From: Panagrolaimus kolymaensis
Taxonomy: Eukaryota > Nematoda > Chromadorea > Rhabditida > Panagrolaimidae
Direction: 5' to 3'
DNA length: 64,000 nt
Assembly: GCA_028622995.1 (NCBI GenBank)
Contig: JAJQJQ010000004.1
Coordinates: forward strand, 2,914,001-2,978,000
This document shows positions 32,524-45,100 of the stretch, piece after piece. Within the stretch, counting starts at the first letter, position 1, and every line of letters begins with the position of its first letter. The translations under genes were made by a program, and so were the position numbers. Under the pieces are notes generated by a model. That model was not told where the DNA came from. It saw only the letters and a list, made by a program, of their open reading frames with translations, and made no database searches.

Positions 32524-32815
32524 ATGGTGTTTGAAAAAATAAGATCAAAAACCAAAAAAACCATAGAAACTGCTCGTGGTATTACTGCTATCCTGTCTTC
32601 ATCAAATGCAAATGTTTCAGAATCATCACAACTTAATCCAAAAATAAGATTCGCTGCTCAACAGGTGAGCCATTTTGATTTTCATATAAACTCAAATTAA
32701 ACTAACTTTTCAGCTTCGTACTGCTATACTGTATCAACGTCAAATATGGAGAAATTTACCAAAATCAAGAGCTGAATTGTATGGTTTTTATTTTATTTTA
32801 TATTATCCTAGTTGA
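32524..32815 (+). pseudogene. truncated tandem copy of the 33533 gene
   Basis: Exon 1 (32524-32664, 47 codons) starts MVFEKIRSKTKKTIETARGIT, matching MVFEKVWGVTKWTAETVRGAT of the intact gene downstream. Both have a phase-0 intron at the same place, followed by LRTAILYQRQIWRNLP here and LRMASWRHMWQYLP there. After that the copies diverge and this one reaches TGA at 32813-32815 (80 residues) with no third exon. A trans-splice-like acceptor sits three bases before the ATG in both copies. It may be a decaying duplicate or a real short paralogue. A 28-base GT-AG segment at 32784-32811, if removed, would leave about 40 more codons open. Confidence 0.68.
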
Positions 32816-33532
32816 TTCATGGATATATCTCTGTCTGGGAATCTGGGAGTATGTCATTGGACTGATATCGATGAAGATGCTTTTTGCATCGAAGAAACAA
32901 TCAATTTTAAAAGCTTCGATGAAAAAATCCTTTGTCTAAAAATGCCATCTTTTTATGATCACGATGAATTTTAATACTTTCTATCAATCAAAGCATTGCC
33001 CTTTGAAGTGATAATTAAGCATTTTGAGTTCAAAAGTAAATATGCAAATTAGCGAATGGGAAGCTTACCAAACTTGACCAATGTTTATCAACCATTTCTA
33101 TAGCATTCTTGAGAGAGAGAAAATGATCTATGCAAAATAATGAAGAGAAAAATGCTTTCAAAGCTTGCAAAAAATTGAAAGACAAACTTTTAATTCAATC
33201 ATTTACCCTGAGTTCTCAAAACGAATACATGCAAACTCTCGCATTTTTTCTATTTTTTTTTCTTGCTTGAGCTTTTTCTTAAACAAATTCTTGCTTTATC
33301 ACTTCTAAAATCTTCGATTTCTGATTTTTTTATTATTAAAAGTATCTGCTGATTCCAATAAACCTTTTAGTCAAGAAAATTCGAAGTGTCGAATTCTAAA
33401 CGTGTTGCATTTTCATATAACAAACTTTCTTCAAGCTATTCGTGTTTGTTGAAGCTGTAAACCATGCGTGCTATTTTTGTATTTGCTTTTGATTATTCTG
33501 TGCTTTTTTAAAATTATATATTTTTCAGCAAA
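32816..33532. other. spacer in the duplicated pair, with a possible 51-codon ORF
   Basis: A plus-strand frame at 32819-32974 (begins MDISLSGNLGVCHW, ends YDHDEF) has balanced, acidic composition and could be a leftover exon or a small ORF. It has no splice or regulatory support. The rest is AT-rich and ends in a TTTTTCAG acceptor at 33521-33528. Confidence 0.3.
33521..33532 (+). promoter_or_regulatory. likely spliced-leader acceptor
   Basis: TTTTTCAG followed by only CAAA before the ATG. There is no room for a useful 5' UTR exon in the same frame, so this is best read as a trans-splice site. The sister copy has the same arrangement at 32511-32523. Confidence 0.55.
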
Positions 33533-34053
33533 ATGGTATTCGAAAAAGTATGGGGAGTAACCAAATGGACTGCTGAAACTGTTCGTGGAGCCACTGTTAC
33601 ACTTGTTTCACCAAATGCACCGATCCCAGATTCGCAATTACATCCACGTATGCCTGCTCGTCCTTGGACTGCTGCTGAATGGGTTAGTTTACTTTCAACT
33701 TTGAATCGAAACTTAATTGAAATTTTTCAGCTTCGTATGGCTTCATGGCGCCATATGTGGCAATATTTACCAGTTATGAGATATTACGTTTTCTCTGGCT
33801 TTATCCTTTATGGTGTCTACAAATTCGTTCTTCCAAGTATATTATTTTTATTTTAAGCTACATATTTTAACGTTCAAATATTTTAGTCAAGCCACATCAT
33901 AAAGTTTTGTACAAAAAGGGTAAAGAAGATGCTCATCATCATGAAGTTGAACATTGGTACGGTATCCGTCAAAAGAATCAAGACAGAGAATACTTCAAGA
34001 AATATGATCCATTGCGCCAAGCTGGTGGAGCTGATGTTGGACATCTCCATTAA
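33533..34053 (+). CDS. small single-pass membrane protein, mitochondrial-like
   Basis: Exons 33533-33682, 33731-33836 and 33887-34053 give 140 residues. The N-terminal half is basic and amphipathic (MVFEKVWGVTKWTAETVRG). One hydrophobic segment lies near residues 65-83 (YYVFSGFILYGVYKFVLP). The hydrophilic, His-rich tail reads EDAHHHEVEHWYGIRQKN and KKYDPLRQ. Size, single membrane span and charged tail are like accessory subunits of respiratory complexes, for example complex I beta-subcomplex proteins, but I cannot match it to a named subunit. AATAAA at 34145-34150. A truncated copy lies 1 kb upstream. Confidence 0.8.
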
Positions 34054-35209
34054 ATCAACGTATAGAATTAATATCTGATAGAATTTTCATTAATCATTAT
34101 TTTGATCACTTCTCTTGTATTTGTTTTTCTTTTATAGAAAGCTGAATAAATTGATAGAGGTTAATTTTTCTTTTCACATGTATTTTTTGTAAACATATTT
34201 ATTGGAGAACGACATGAAAGTAACATGATTCATAATCTTGGAAACAATGATTTGACCTTTATCTGTTGAACAAGGATAGACGAGTTTATTTTGTGGCTAT
34301 AAAAAATTGTTTCACAGAAAAATTGGCTGTTTTTGTGCTTTCAAAGTTACGGTGTTTTAATCATTAAAAGCACGGATAATTTTTATTATAATTTTTATGA
34401 TTGGTTTACCCTTTTTTTAATTCCAAAACAGCCGTTAAAATGGCCATTTTAAAAAGCTTATTCGAGACTTCGAGACTAAATATCTCCTGTGGGGGTGGAC
34501 ATTTGTGCGAGACTAAACTTTTTTTTCTTTTCATATCAGTAGCAAAAAAAGAAGAAAAGATTAAGCTTGAAAGAAGAGTCAAAGAAAAAGATATGTCGTT
34601 TGCGGCAAAAGATTTATACTACTACGGCTGTCTATTTCAATTTTAGGTGTAACATTCTAAAGAGGAGAGAAAAAAATCCAGGCGGAGAAATAGAGAACAT
34701 AAAAACTGCCGAACAACATTTTGTTGATCCACCATCCTGAACGATTGCTTTTTCTTTTCTTTCTTTTTATATTTTTGCAAGCTAAAAGAAAAATGCCAGT
34801 GGCACAAAAAGAGGTAAACCAAATTGATTTCAGATGTTAGAATGAGAGACTTTTTTTTATCCTTTACCATTGTCACTTTGATTATTGGTGGTGCACTTTT
34901 TTGACCCTTTAACACAATCGATCGTTGTTTATTCCTAAAATATTCGTTTTGTCTATTTTTTATGCCAAATATTTTAAATGTTACCTTTTTTTCTTCTTTA
35001 CCCATAAGCATTTTTCAAAAAACGCAATGTAAAAGGATCGTTGTTCTTTGCGTTTTCTCCGTTTTTTTAAAGCTAAATAACTATCTTCATTGCTTTTGCA
35101 TTTTTTCAGAGAGTGGCGGATCGTCATCTCCGCTGCTTCTTCACTTTGAAACATTCTTTTATTTTTATGAGTAATAAATAAAAATATTTTTCTTTCAAAA
35201 CGTAAAAAG
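34054..35209. other. intergenic, nothing recognised
   Basis: 3' region of the small membrane protein and 5' region of the spectrin/Ig gene. The 122-codon minus frame at 34643-35011 is Lys/Phe-rich and without splice support. Confidence 0.6.
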
Positions 35210-38200
35210 ATGACTGAAACAATGGAAAAACCCACGACCACAACAATGTCGTTAATTGGGGTTCGAGCTGGTCAACATACTACCATCGTAATTGCTATGC
35301 TTAAATCACTTGGATATGTTGAATTACGAATTGACGAAATGCGACCGCGTTTATTGGATTTTGGTTCCAATGCTGCGGAAACGAAACATCTTTTAGATGC
35401 ACATAGAGATTTGATTGCTCGATTAAGGGTAAGGCGGTGGATTTTAGGGAATTTAGATTTGGTATAAGCCTAATTAACATTCAGAAAACTTGTTTATCCT
35501 TTCATTATTGACAATTCTATCAATTTCAGAGCAAGCAAGATCAAGTTGAACAACTTTTGGCTGGAGCTGATAAACTTGTAACTGAACAAAAAACTGAAGA
35601 TGGCATTATCGTTTATGAAGCCATGGCAGAAAGTTTAGGAATAGCTTGGCGAGAACTTAATCGACAATTAGATCTTCGAGGTTACATTCTTGAAGATGCA
35701 CTTAAATTTTATCAAGAAGCAGCTAATCATGCTGAGGTACAAACATGTTAGTGATTCATTTTATTACTGAATCAATGGTTTTTAGATTGTTCATCAAATT
35801 AATGCATTTTTACGTAGTGCACTTTCCGGCAATCAGCAAGCTGTTGGAGAAGCCCAAAACGCTTTTAACAGTTAGAAAATAATTTCTTTGAAACAAAAAA
35901 AAAATAGAAAATATTTTAGATTTATTGGATGTTACTTCATCTGCGGTAGATCTTGGATCTTCAATTATTTCACAAATTTGTGTACTTGGAAATCTTGCAG
36001 ACAATGCTGAAAGGCCAGCTGAGACTGCAAATGCATGTTTACTAATTGAAAAAGTTATGCTCATGTATGTCAATCAAACCAATGTTTTCATTAAAATTCC
36101 CAAATTTACAGGCTCGCCCAAGAATGGGAATCAGTTGAATCAGTTTGGAATCAGGAGAAAGAGCGACTTGGTCTCATGGCTGCTCAACAGCAACAACAAC
36201 ATGATTCATTATCGGAACAATTGATTGAAATTGAAAATTGGCTTCGAAATGCTCAAGCTCAAGTTGCTCATGGTGCAGATTCCATTATTCTTTCTGGTTT
36301 AATTCAAGAAGCAAAACATCAAAGTGAAGTTTTAAAACATTTACTTACCCAATTTCAAAGCCAAAGAAATGATGCTTCCATTGTTAAATGTCGAGAATTA
36401 CAAAATTCCATGGATAAATTCATTCGACAAATTGAAGAGAAAACTCAACTTGGATCAAGAATTCAACAATTTTTACAAAATGCTGATTCGGTAAATTTTT
36501 TTCAAAGGCCATTGTTAAAAGATTTGTGTCGTGAATTTTAGATGCTCCATCAATTGGATAAAATGGAGGTTGATCTTTCCAATGCTTCCGCCGCCATTGC
36601 AGGCGAACTTGGTCCTCTTGCGAGACAAAAAGCAAGAAAAGTTATTGAAGAAGGTTCACAAATTATTCGAATTGAACAAAATGAACAAGTTGCTTCTAAA
36701 CTTTCTGAATTGCAAACACGTTTGCAACAAATTGAAGAGCTTGCTAAACATCGAATTCAAGTTGGGAGTGAACTTTTGAAATCTCAAGTAAGAATTATTA
36801 CTTTTTCAGAAAAAACTATAGGTGGACTTTTCAGATTACAAACCTAACAACTTGGTTAAGAGACACAGCTGAACCTTTCTTAGCTTCCAATGGCAATCTT
36901 GGAAATGATTATAATTCGGCCACCGAATTTGTTACAAGACATAAGCAATTTGCTACTGAAGTTATTGTAAGTTTATTACTAATAAGAATCCATTCAAAAA
37001 TAAATTCATTTACCCTAAAATTATCGGCTATTTCAGAATAAGGAGCATGAAGTTAATACCGTATTAAATCGAGCTCATGAACTCAATACTGAAGATCGAC
37101 GTCATTTAACCGATTTTGAACATCGATATGAAAGCCTCAAACAAACCCTTGAAAATCGAATTCAACTTGGGAATAATTTCCAACAAGTTCAAAAATTCAG
37201 CCGCGAACTTGACAGCTCGTTTGAAACCCTTTCAAACTTACTCGATGCTAATCGAGATTTCTCCAATGAAAAGGTTGCCCAACAAATGAATAATGTATTC
37301 CATATGATTCAAGAAACTTTTCAACAAGAGAGACATCAAGGTGAAAAATTTGTTTCCAATGCTAAATTCCTTGCAAATCATGATGTTCATTTAAATGCTG
37401 ATCAAGCGATAGATTCAGTTCGACAAATAATTACAAATCATGAACAAAAAATTCAACAAATGACTCAAAAATGGCAAAATTGGGAACAAGTTAAACATGA
37501 AACTAAAGCAGCCGTACATATTATTGAAGAAATTCAAATGTGGCAAGTAGATGTATTTGAAATAATTCGAAATTTGGAAATTGCTGCTGATCGTGCAACA
37601 AATGAAGAAGAAAAGGAACAAGTTCGAGAAAGGATTGAACAAGTTATTCGACAAATGCCCCAACAGCAACAAAAGCTTCAAGAAGCTCATCGGTTGGTTT
37701 CAGAAAAAGGAAGTAAGTAGGATTTTTTAAATAATGTCAACTTTTCATTTTTGTAAACACAAAGCTTTATATCGAAATTATTTTGCGCTTTTTGTTCTAA
37801 ACTTTATCCAAAACTTATTTACTTTTTTAACATTTTTTTCATCTGATTTTATTTTCAGCTGAGGATTCACAACTTCGAATTCAAAAAGCAGCCCAAACTC
37901 AATCCGATATTGAAAATCGTCTTAAACAAATTCAAACTAAACTTACCACCACTCAAACCTCTGAAACTTTTGTTGAAGAAGGCTCCAAACAAGTTCATCA
38001 AAAAGCTCCTCGCTTAATTACTGAACTTCGAGACGCCCAAATTGATGAAGGAAGCCGCTTCCAATTTGCTGCTCGAGTTGAAGCCGAACCCGAACCTAAA
38101 ATTACTTGGACCAAAGACGATATGGATGTTAAAACCAATGTTGATTATCGTCAAAGCTTTCTTAATGGTGTTGCAACTTTAACCATTGAAGAAACATTCA

Positions 38201-40563
38201 TTGAAGATTCAGCTGTTTATAAAATTCGAGTTGATAATCCTTTGGGTTCAGCTGAAAGTTCAGCCCGTTTAACAGTGAAATCCAAAAGTCAATTTGGAGC
38301 TCCAGAAGTTCAAAAGCCTCGTTTTGTTAAACAACTTCAAAATGTTAATATTGTTGAAGGTGAAACTGCGAGACTTGATTGTGTTGTCACCGCCCAACCT
38401 GAACCCAAAGTTGTTTGGTTCAAAGAAGAAGAGACCATTCAAGAATCAGAAAGAATCAAACTCGATTTTCAAGGCGATCATTGCTCTTTGACTATCAACA
38501 AAACTACACCCACTGATTCGGGGCTTTATAAAGCAAGTGCTCGAAATCAAGCTGGTGAAACAACAAACTTTTGTCGAATTTATGTTCAACCTGCAACTCC
38601 TACTCGTAAAGCTCCACCTCCAACTCCACCCAAACCTAAAACACCCATCCCAGAAGCACCCGCTTTTGCTCCATCTTTGGTAAATCAAACAGTGGAAGAA
38701 GGTCAAAAAACTTTATTCCAAGTACGAACAACTGGATCGCCGCCGCCTAAAGTTACTTGGAAGTTTAAAGAACAACCAATTAAAACTACGAATGATGTTA
38801 AAATTGAAGAAGAAGAAACAGGATGGAGTCGATTGATTCTTAATAACGTTGGTCCACAACATACTGGATTATATACTGTTGAGGCTATAAATGAATCAGG
38901 AGAAGCTCGAAGTGGAGCCACATTAATTGTAACTCCACCAAATCAAACTCAACAAGGTGGAATTCAACAACGTTCAGTAACCATGATTCAAAGTGAAGGA
39001 TTTTGGAGTGATGGAGCATATACAGGTGGAACACCAACTCCTCCCCCAATTCCACAACATCGTCAAATTAAAACGACGATGATTGAAGAATATCAACAAC
39101 AAGATATGGGCGAACTTGGATATAGCAGCATTGCAAATGCCCCAGATTTTGTCCGTCCATTCCAAACAGAATATACTGTAAATGAAGGAGAAAAAACTCA
39201 AGTTGATTGTTTGATGGTTGGAAATCCAAGACCGAAAGTACATTGGTATTTTAATGATAAACCAATTAAGAGTAATTATCAATTTGCTGAATTTCTTAAT
39301 GTTGGTGATACTTATTCCATTGTTTTTACTCCAGCAAAACTTGAAAATGCTGGATTTTATAAAATGAATGCAGAAAATATTAAAGGCAAAACTGAATCCA
39401 CAACTGTTATTCATGTTCGACCTCGATCACTTATTCCTCAACCCAAAGCTACTCGAAAGCCACATACAATTGAACATCAAAAAATTATTGAAACTTTTGG
39501 TGCAACAGATTATAGCGAAATTATTCCGCAAAAACGTTCAGGTCTTACTACTCCTCCACCAGCTAAAAGATCTCATGGCCTTCAACAACAGTCTATGTCA
39601 CAAAGTTATCATAGTGGCCAACAACAACAACATCAACATCAACAGCAAAATAATAGATTCGGGCAGCAACAGGTAGAAGAAGAATTTATGGATCGAACAA
39701 TTTCAACTCAACAAAAAATTGGAACTCCACCACATTTTTCACAAACTTTAGTTTCTCAAGTTACAACTGTTGGAGAAAGTGCTAAATTTGATGGAGTTGT
39801 CATTGGCACACCAGCACCCGAAATTCAATGGAGTAAAGATGGTGTTCCCATCACTAAGCAATCACATCCTCATATTGATTTTTCAAATATTGGTGGAAGG
39901 ATTTCTCTTTCATTCCGATTTACTACTTTAGCTGATAGTGGAAAATATATGTGTTCAGCTATGAGCTCGGGAGGTATTGCTACTAGTTCAGCTCAATTGG
40001 TTGTTAGACGTAAGTTTATTTCATAATTTTTCGTGTTACTATTTAACAGAAGATTTGGGATTTCATAAGAAAATAATTAACCTAATTTCAGCAAAAACCG
40101 TAGCACCCGATTTTGTTAAACGTTTAATTTCTGAAGAAATTATGGAAGGTGATCGTCTTCATTGGAATATTAAAGTTAGTGGAGATCCCCTTCCAAAGGT
40201 GACTTGGCTCCGTGATGGTCAAGTTATTTCACATTGTGATGAAGTTCAAATCCTTGATGTAAGTCTAAATTCCAAAATGAAAATTAACACTAATTTAATT
40301 TTTTGTAGGAAGGAAATGGAGTTCATTCATTAATAATTCCACGAGTTCAACTTGTGGATGGCGGACAATTTACAGCCACAGCTGTAAATCCAGGAGGTGA
40401 AGCTCGAAGTTCTGCTGATCTCGTTGTTCGTCAGCGAGGAGCTGAACCTGGAACTTTCTTTCACATTACCAAAGTGACACAAGAGCGTCAAGTAAAAGGT
40501 GAAGAAGTTTCACGCGATCAAACATTCTCAATTGAAAACCCACGAGCAACTCCAACTAAATAA
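35210..40563 (+). CDS. spectrin-repeat plus six-Ig protein, CCDC141-like
   Basis: Eleven exons: 35210-35428, 35530-35736, 35786-35870, 35920-36064, 36112-36490, 36542-36787, 36835-36966, 37037-37712, 37859-40009, 40092-40258, 40309-40563; 1,553 residues. The N-terminus (VRAGQHTTIVIAMLKSLGYVEL, DFGSNAAETKHLLDAH, VYEAMAESLGIAW) follows vertebrate CCDC141 (QAGDSKIVIAVIKCGKWVQL, VYDAMAETLGEAW). About 670 residues of Gln/Glu-rich spectrin-type helices come next. Six I-set Ig domains follow, each with a Trp in a P.P.(V/I).W context and a D(S/A/G)G.Y or similar strand-F motif; several lack the usual Cys pair, as in muscle Ig proteins. A Pro-rich linker (PPPTPPKPKTP) lies between Ig 2 and 3 and a Gln/His-rich linker between Ig 4 and 5. 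Probably a cytoskeletal or sarcomere-associated scaffold. Vertebrate CCDC141 has a single C-terminal Ig, so six is unusual. AATAAA near 40779. Confidence 0.87.
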
Positions 40564-41125
40564 AAAAATTTTACATACAAAAAATATGTTTTTATAAAAA
40601 ATGTCAGTCTCCATTTTTCTAAACTGCCATATTCTTTTTTAAATTTATTCATTTTTTGTAAATACCTGAATCTTATTTTATCGAGATTTTTAATTCTTTT
40701 AATTTTATTTGCGCCAAAAATAAGTATCGAAAATATTTTTTTTTATTATTACCATCTTTTATTATAAAATAACACATAAATAAATAAAGCTTATTTACTT
40801 TTATTTTTCTAATCAAGAAAGTAACTTGTTTGGTTCAAATACACAAATTTAAAAGCATACACAAATAATCTGTTTTAACTTGAACACTACATGTTATTAA
40901 TTTTTTATTTCAAAAGTCAAACATCTTTTAACATAAATAAATAAACTTATATTTTATTACACTAATAACTTTAAGAAGAAGAAAAAAAAGATGAGAAATT
41001 TTTTTATGATGAGACAAAAGCCATTACTATAAAAAAAATTCGCAAAAAGTTCTTTTTTAAGATTTACGCTCCAACATCGAAATCACATTTTATGACCAGG
41101 AATTTTTCTATTTATTCAATATAAT
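40564..41125. other. spacer between convergent genes
   Basis: Holds the AATAAA signals for both neighbours: 40779-40788 (plus) and 41111-41116 (minus). Otherwise AT-rich DNA. Confidence 0.6.
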
Positions 41126-42100
41126 TTATTCACAAAATAATCCTTCTAAACAAGTGATAGTCTTAAAGCGTTCATTAACGCCAGGACAAAGTGGAGCATT
41201 ACCATCTCGAACGACAATGTAAACGGACATTCCAGCTTTACTTGCAGCAACGGCTTCTTTTTCAATATCAGTCAAAAATAGGATATCTTTGGCAGCAAGA
41301 TTTAGTTGATCTGCGATATTTTTATATGATGATGGTTCAGTTTTTTGGCCGACTTCAGTGTCAAAATAACCCGAAAGAAGCTGAAAAAATTTTGATTGGT
41401 AAAGATATTAGATGGAATTAAAAATTACAGGAGTCATATCACCATCGATGGAATTACTAAAAAGGAGCTTTTGGGCATGGACGCTACCGGATGAATAAAT
41501 ATAAACAGGAATATTGACAGTATTAAAATTGTGTAAAGCATATTTAAGATCAGGGAATACACTGAAAGTCACATAATTAAATTTTTAAATCGAAACACAC
41601 AGAAACAACAAAAAAATTAACTTACTGCCCTTGAACTTTGCCACTGTTATATGCATCCTCCCACATAAGGCCTTGTAAATCTTTTAAAGGTTTTAATTTC
41701 CGATCATCTTGAATCCACATTTTAACATTTTCAGCAATACTTTTCCAATCTTCAAGTGAAGTAATCTTTTTAATTTTACCATCAACTTGAGCCTCTTTAT
41801 TTGATAATTCGACCAATGCATGAACCATCGGTTTTAATTTATCATTTTTAATATTGGTTTCTAAATATTGTTCAGCATTTTCTCGAGCATATGGAAATAG
41901 AACATCCTGCAATTTAGTGGTGGTAAACTGTTCTTTTTTGAAGGGAGCTGAATTTGACGCTAACAAGCATTGACATGCTTGTTTTCGTTTTCGGCAAATC
42001 TCCCAAAGGAATAACTCACCTTTACGAATGAAATGGAAGTGACTGTGCCTTCAATATCTAATAATATAGCTTTATAATGTGGCTTTTTAAATACACCCAT
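41126..42100 (-). CDS. enolase-phosphatase E1 (methionine salvage)
   Basis: HAD-superfamily enzyme (human ENOPH1, bacterial MtnC) that enolises and dephosphorylates 2,3-diketo-5-methylthiopentyl-1-phosphate in methionine salvage, in the cytosol. Exons 42100-42020, 41906-41626, 41561-41429 and 41380-41126 give 249 residues (human 261). Motif I is LLDIEGTVTSISFVKDVLFPY with Asp15 and Glu17 as Mg ligands. Motif II is YIYSSGSVHAQKLLF, the motif III Lys is in VGQKTEPSSY, and motif IV is FLTDIEKE. The cap segment (WIQDDRKLKPLKDLQGLMWE) matches the family. ATG 42100 is in the first exon, immediately before motif I, as in orthologues. All catalytic residues are present, so it should be active. AATAAA about 10 bases after the stop. 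Confidence 0.93.
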
Positions 42101-45100
42101 GTCTTAGATCCAGTAATCTCTTCTGTTTCTGTAATATTTTTAAATTAGATACCTAATTCCTCATGAGGCATAACAACATTTCACGTTTTACTAAAGACGT
42201 AATGAGCCAATTTCGTACATTCAACAAATCTTATGTTTTATCTTCCTTCCTCCACTTTCTCAACCCGTTTTATGGACAATTTTTTTTTCATGCTGCTGTT
42301 GCGCGTTAATCGTTCGTTCACTTTATTTTTTTTTGCTGGTTTTCACTTGCTACAAAAACGTTCAAATTCTTTTTGGAGACCTAACATTTAGATTTTTTTT
42401 GAATTTACTCTGTGGGAAGCCCTGATTTTTTCATTTTAAACTGATGGAGAAAACTGTTTTTTATTCTTCTTAATTTGAGGCTTCGATGGCGGCTCAAGGT
42501 TGCTATCGAATAGGAAAATAAAGTTATTCTAATGTTAGAAATTTTTTCATTGAACCGTGTGCTTTTTATGATTTACTCAATATTTTATCGCTTTTATCTA
42601 TGTATTGCTTTTTAAGTTTCACAACCTCATGGCTTTTCTCAATCTTATTATTGCTTCAACCCCTGTCATCTTCTTCAAAACAAAACAAAAAAAGTGAAGT
42701 GATGATAGCTTTTCACTGCTTTTTTCAAACAAGAAAAGTGCTTATGCTCTTTTCTTGCTTTCGCCGCATTATTATTATTACCGGAGCGCAAGAAAATAAA
42801 AAAAGAAATTGAGCCTCCTCCAAAATAAGGCAAGTTCTAACAACAGCAAGGCAAAAATGTTGTATTGTTTATTCGTTTTTTTTATTCTCTAACTATAATA
42901 ATCTCTTTTTTCTCTCATCCCGGCGTTATTAGAAGAAATATGAATGCGGAAAAAAAGCGAAAAATGCAAGAGTGTTCCTGATCCGTTGCTTAAAAGGGCG
43001 CTGCTCCTAATGCAAAAACGTATTTTATTGTCTTTTAGACTTAAAAGCACCGTCCGTGATGAGGATGAAAAATAATTCTTTTACAAACTATAATGCTTTT
43101 ATAAAACAACATTCTTAATGAAAGAAAAGAATATGAATGTCTTAATACTAAACGAAACAAAAGAAATAATAAGATTCCTATGTTTTGAAATTTTCTTTGA
43201 TCGTTGTTAATCAATCTTGATTTCTTTTGAATTTTTTGTTTTCATTAAATTTAGGGATAATCCAAGCTCAAATTATTCCAAAATAAAACCCTTGCAAAAA
43301 CCATGCTTCTAATATTATAATTAATATCCATCTTTTCCCTAATTTTAATTTACAAAAAAAGTAAGTCCAATTTTCACCAATTACTAGTTTGCTCCAAGCA
43401 TTGCCCAAAAAAATTTCTTCTGGAAAATTGAGCACTTGCGCATCAACCATTCTTCAATGAGAAGCACATCTCCCTCATTTTTTCTTTTAATTAATTCTTA
43501 AGACACTTCCGAGTCTAGTTTTTCTCGCGTAATAAGCTTGTCATTTGCATGTTTGGGAAACATTTTCAAAACAAAAAATAGGCCAACAACAACCGCGAGA
43601 AATTTTACAACATAAAATAGCAAACAAAATAAATTATTAATAAAGTTTGTGGTAAATTAAAAAAAAAGGAAGAGGAAACGAGTAAACTACTTGAGAGAGA
43701 AATAAAACTACAAAACCCAAAGAAAAAAAACTAGTTTTTAGCTATAAAAAAATCGATTTTTTGATTCAATGCTTCGTTTCTGCGGTAACACACAATATTT
43801 TTTAAAACAATAATTTGTTGATGTTTATAAAAAGCGAAATAAAAATTACCAAAAATTCAAAGAAATAAGTAAAAGTTTTTAAAATTTATTTTTGATGAAA
43901 AATAGACAGCAAAAAGTTTATGTTTATTTTTTTTTTGGCTCGAAGCCAACAATTGCGTTATTTTCTTTTCAAGAATGTTCTACCATGATTTTTGTAGTTT
44001 TTACTTTAGGATTTGTTTATCTTTTTTGTGTTTTGTGTTTGTTGATTTTTACTTTGCTTTTTTTTCACTATATTGTTTGGGTGTATGAATTTTTGTGAAA
44101 ACACTCATGTGTTTGCATGAAATTAATAAGTTTTTTTTGGTGGAGAAAAAGCAAAAAAAGAAAGAAATGAAATTGAAGTGGACCACCCAAATAACAACAA
44201 CAACGACAAAAAGAAGAAAAAGGAGAAGGAAGGCATGTCATAAGCGAATTAGAAGCTTTCACTTCAAAAAAATTTAATGAATTCTTTAAGGGAGCCAAGT
44301 CAGCAAAAAATAAATGAGAGAAGCTTTTTTTTAGTTTTTTATATTGTTTTTTGGTGTCTCTGAAAAGAATATTATATATATTTACAGCTTTTAAAGATTA
44401 AAGCAGATGCAAGCGAAAAGAAATCGCGCAATCTTGGGTCATGGCTTCTTTTTTTTGAACTGCCGACAATCACCTACATCCTCCTCTTCTTCGTCTTACT
44501 GAAAAAAGATTGAGTAACAATTTTTAAGGATATCCGTTTCCTCGGAAGCTTTTGACGACGGATAAATTATAAACCGTTACAATATTTTTTATGAAGCTTT
44601 TAAGCTGCGTTGCTTTTCAAAGCTAGCGAGTCCTTTCTTAGTGGACATGTCTTTGTTCCAAGTTTTTCCACATGGTCGGAAACAAATTCAACTTTTTTTG
44701 GTCATTGGTGGTGGTCAGTTTTAAAGAAAAGCAAGAAACAATTATTATATTGCTGCTGTCAAAAGGGCAATGCCATTTTTTGGAATAAAGTCTTTTGGAG
44801 TTTCTCCTTTTTAGTTCGTTTTTCAAGAAATGGCAACATCTATGAAAATTGAAAAGTCAAAATCCTTTCTTTTTTGTATATTTTTTTCTATGACATTTCC
44901 TGAATGCTTTTGGACTTTAAGAAAAATAGGTTTAGTGTTATTACCTTTCAAAACCATTGCCTCTTTTTTTCTCAGCGTCACTTTTTTTCTCCATGTGCTA
45001 ACATTTTTTTCTTTCACCTTGTTGCCGGCTTATCGGCGCCTATTTTTTTAAAACTGTTTTCACTGACTCCTTTTTAATGTTCACGGCTGGTTCCTTTGCA

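Noticed and set aside
34643..35011. 122-codon minus-strand frame before the spectrin/Ig gene
   Set aside because: Lys-rich low complexity and no conserved pattern; overlaps the likely promoter of the plus-strand gene.
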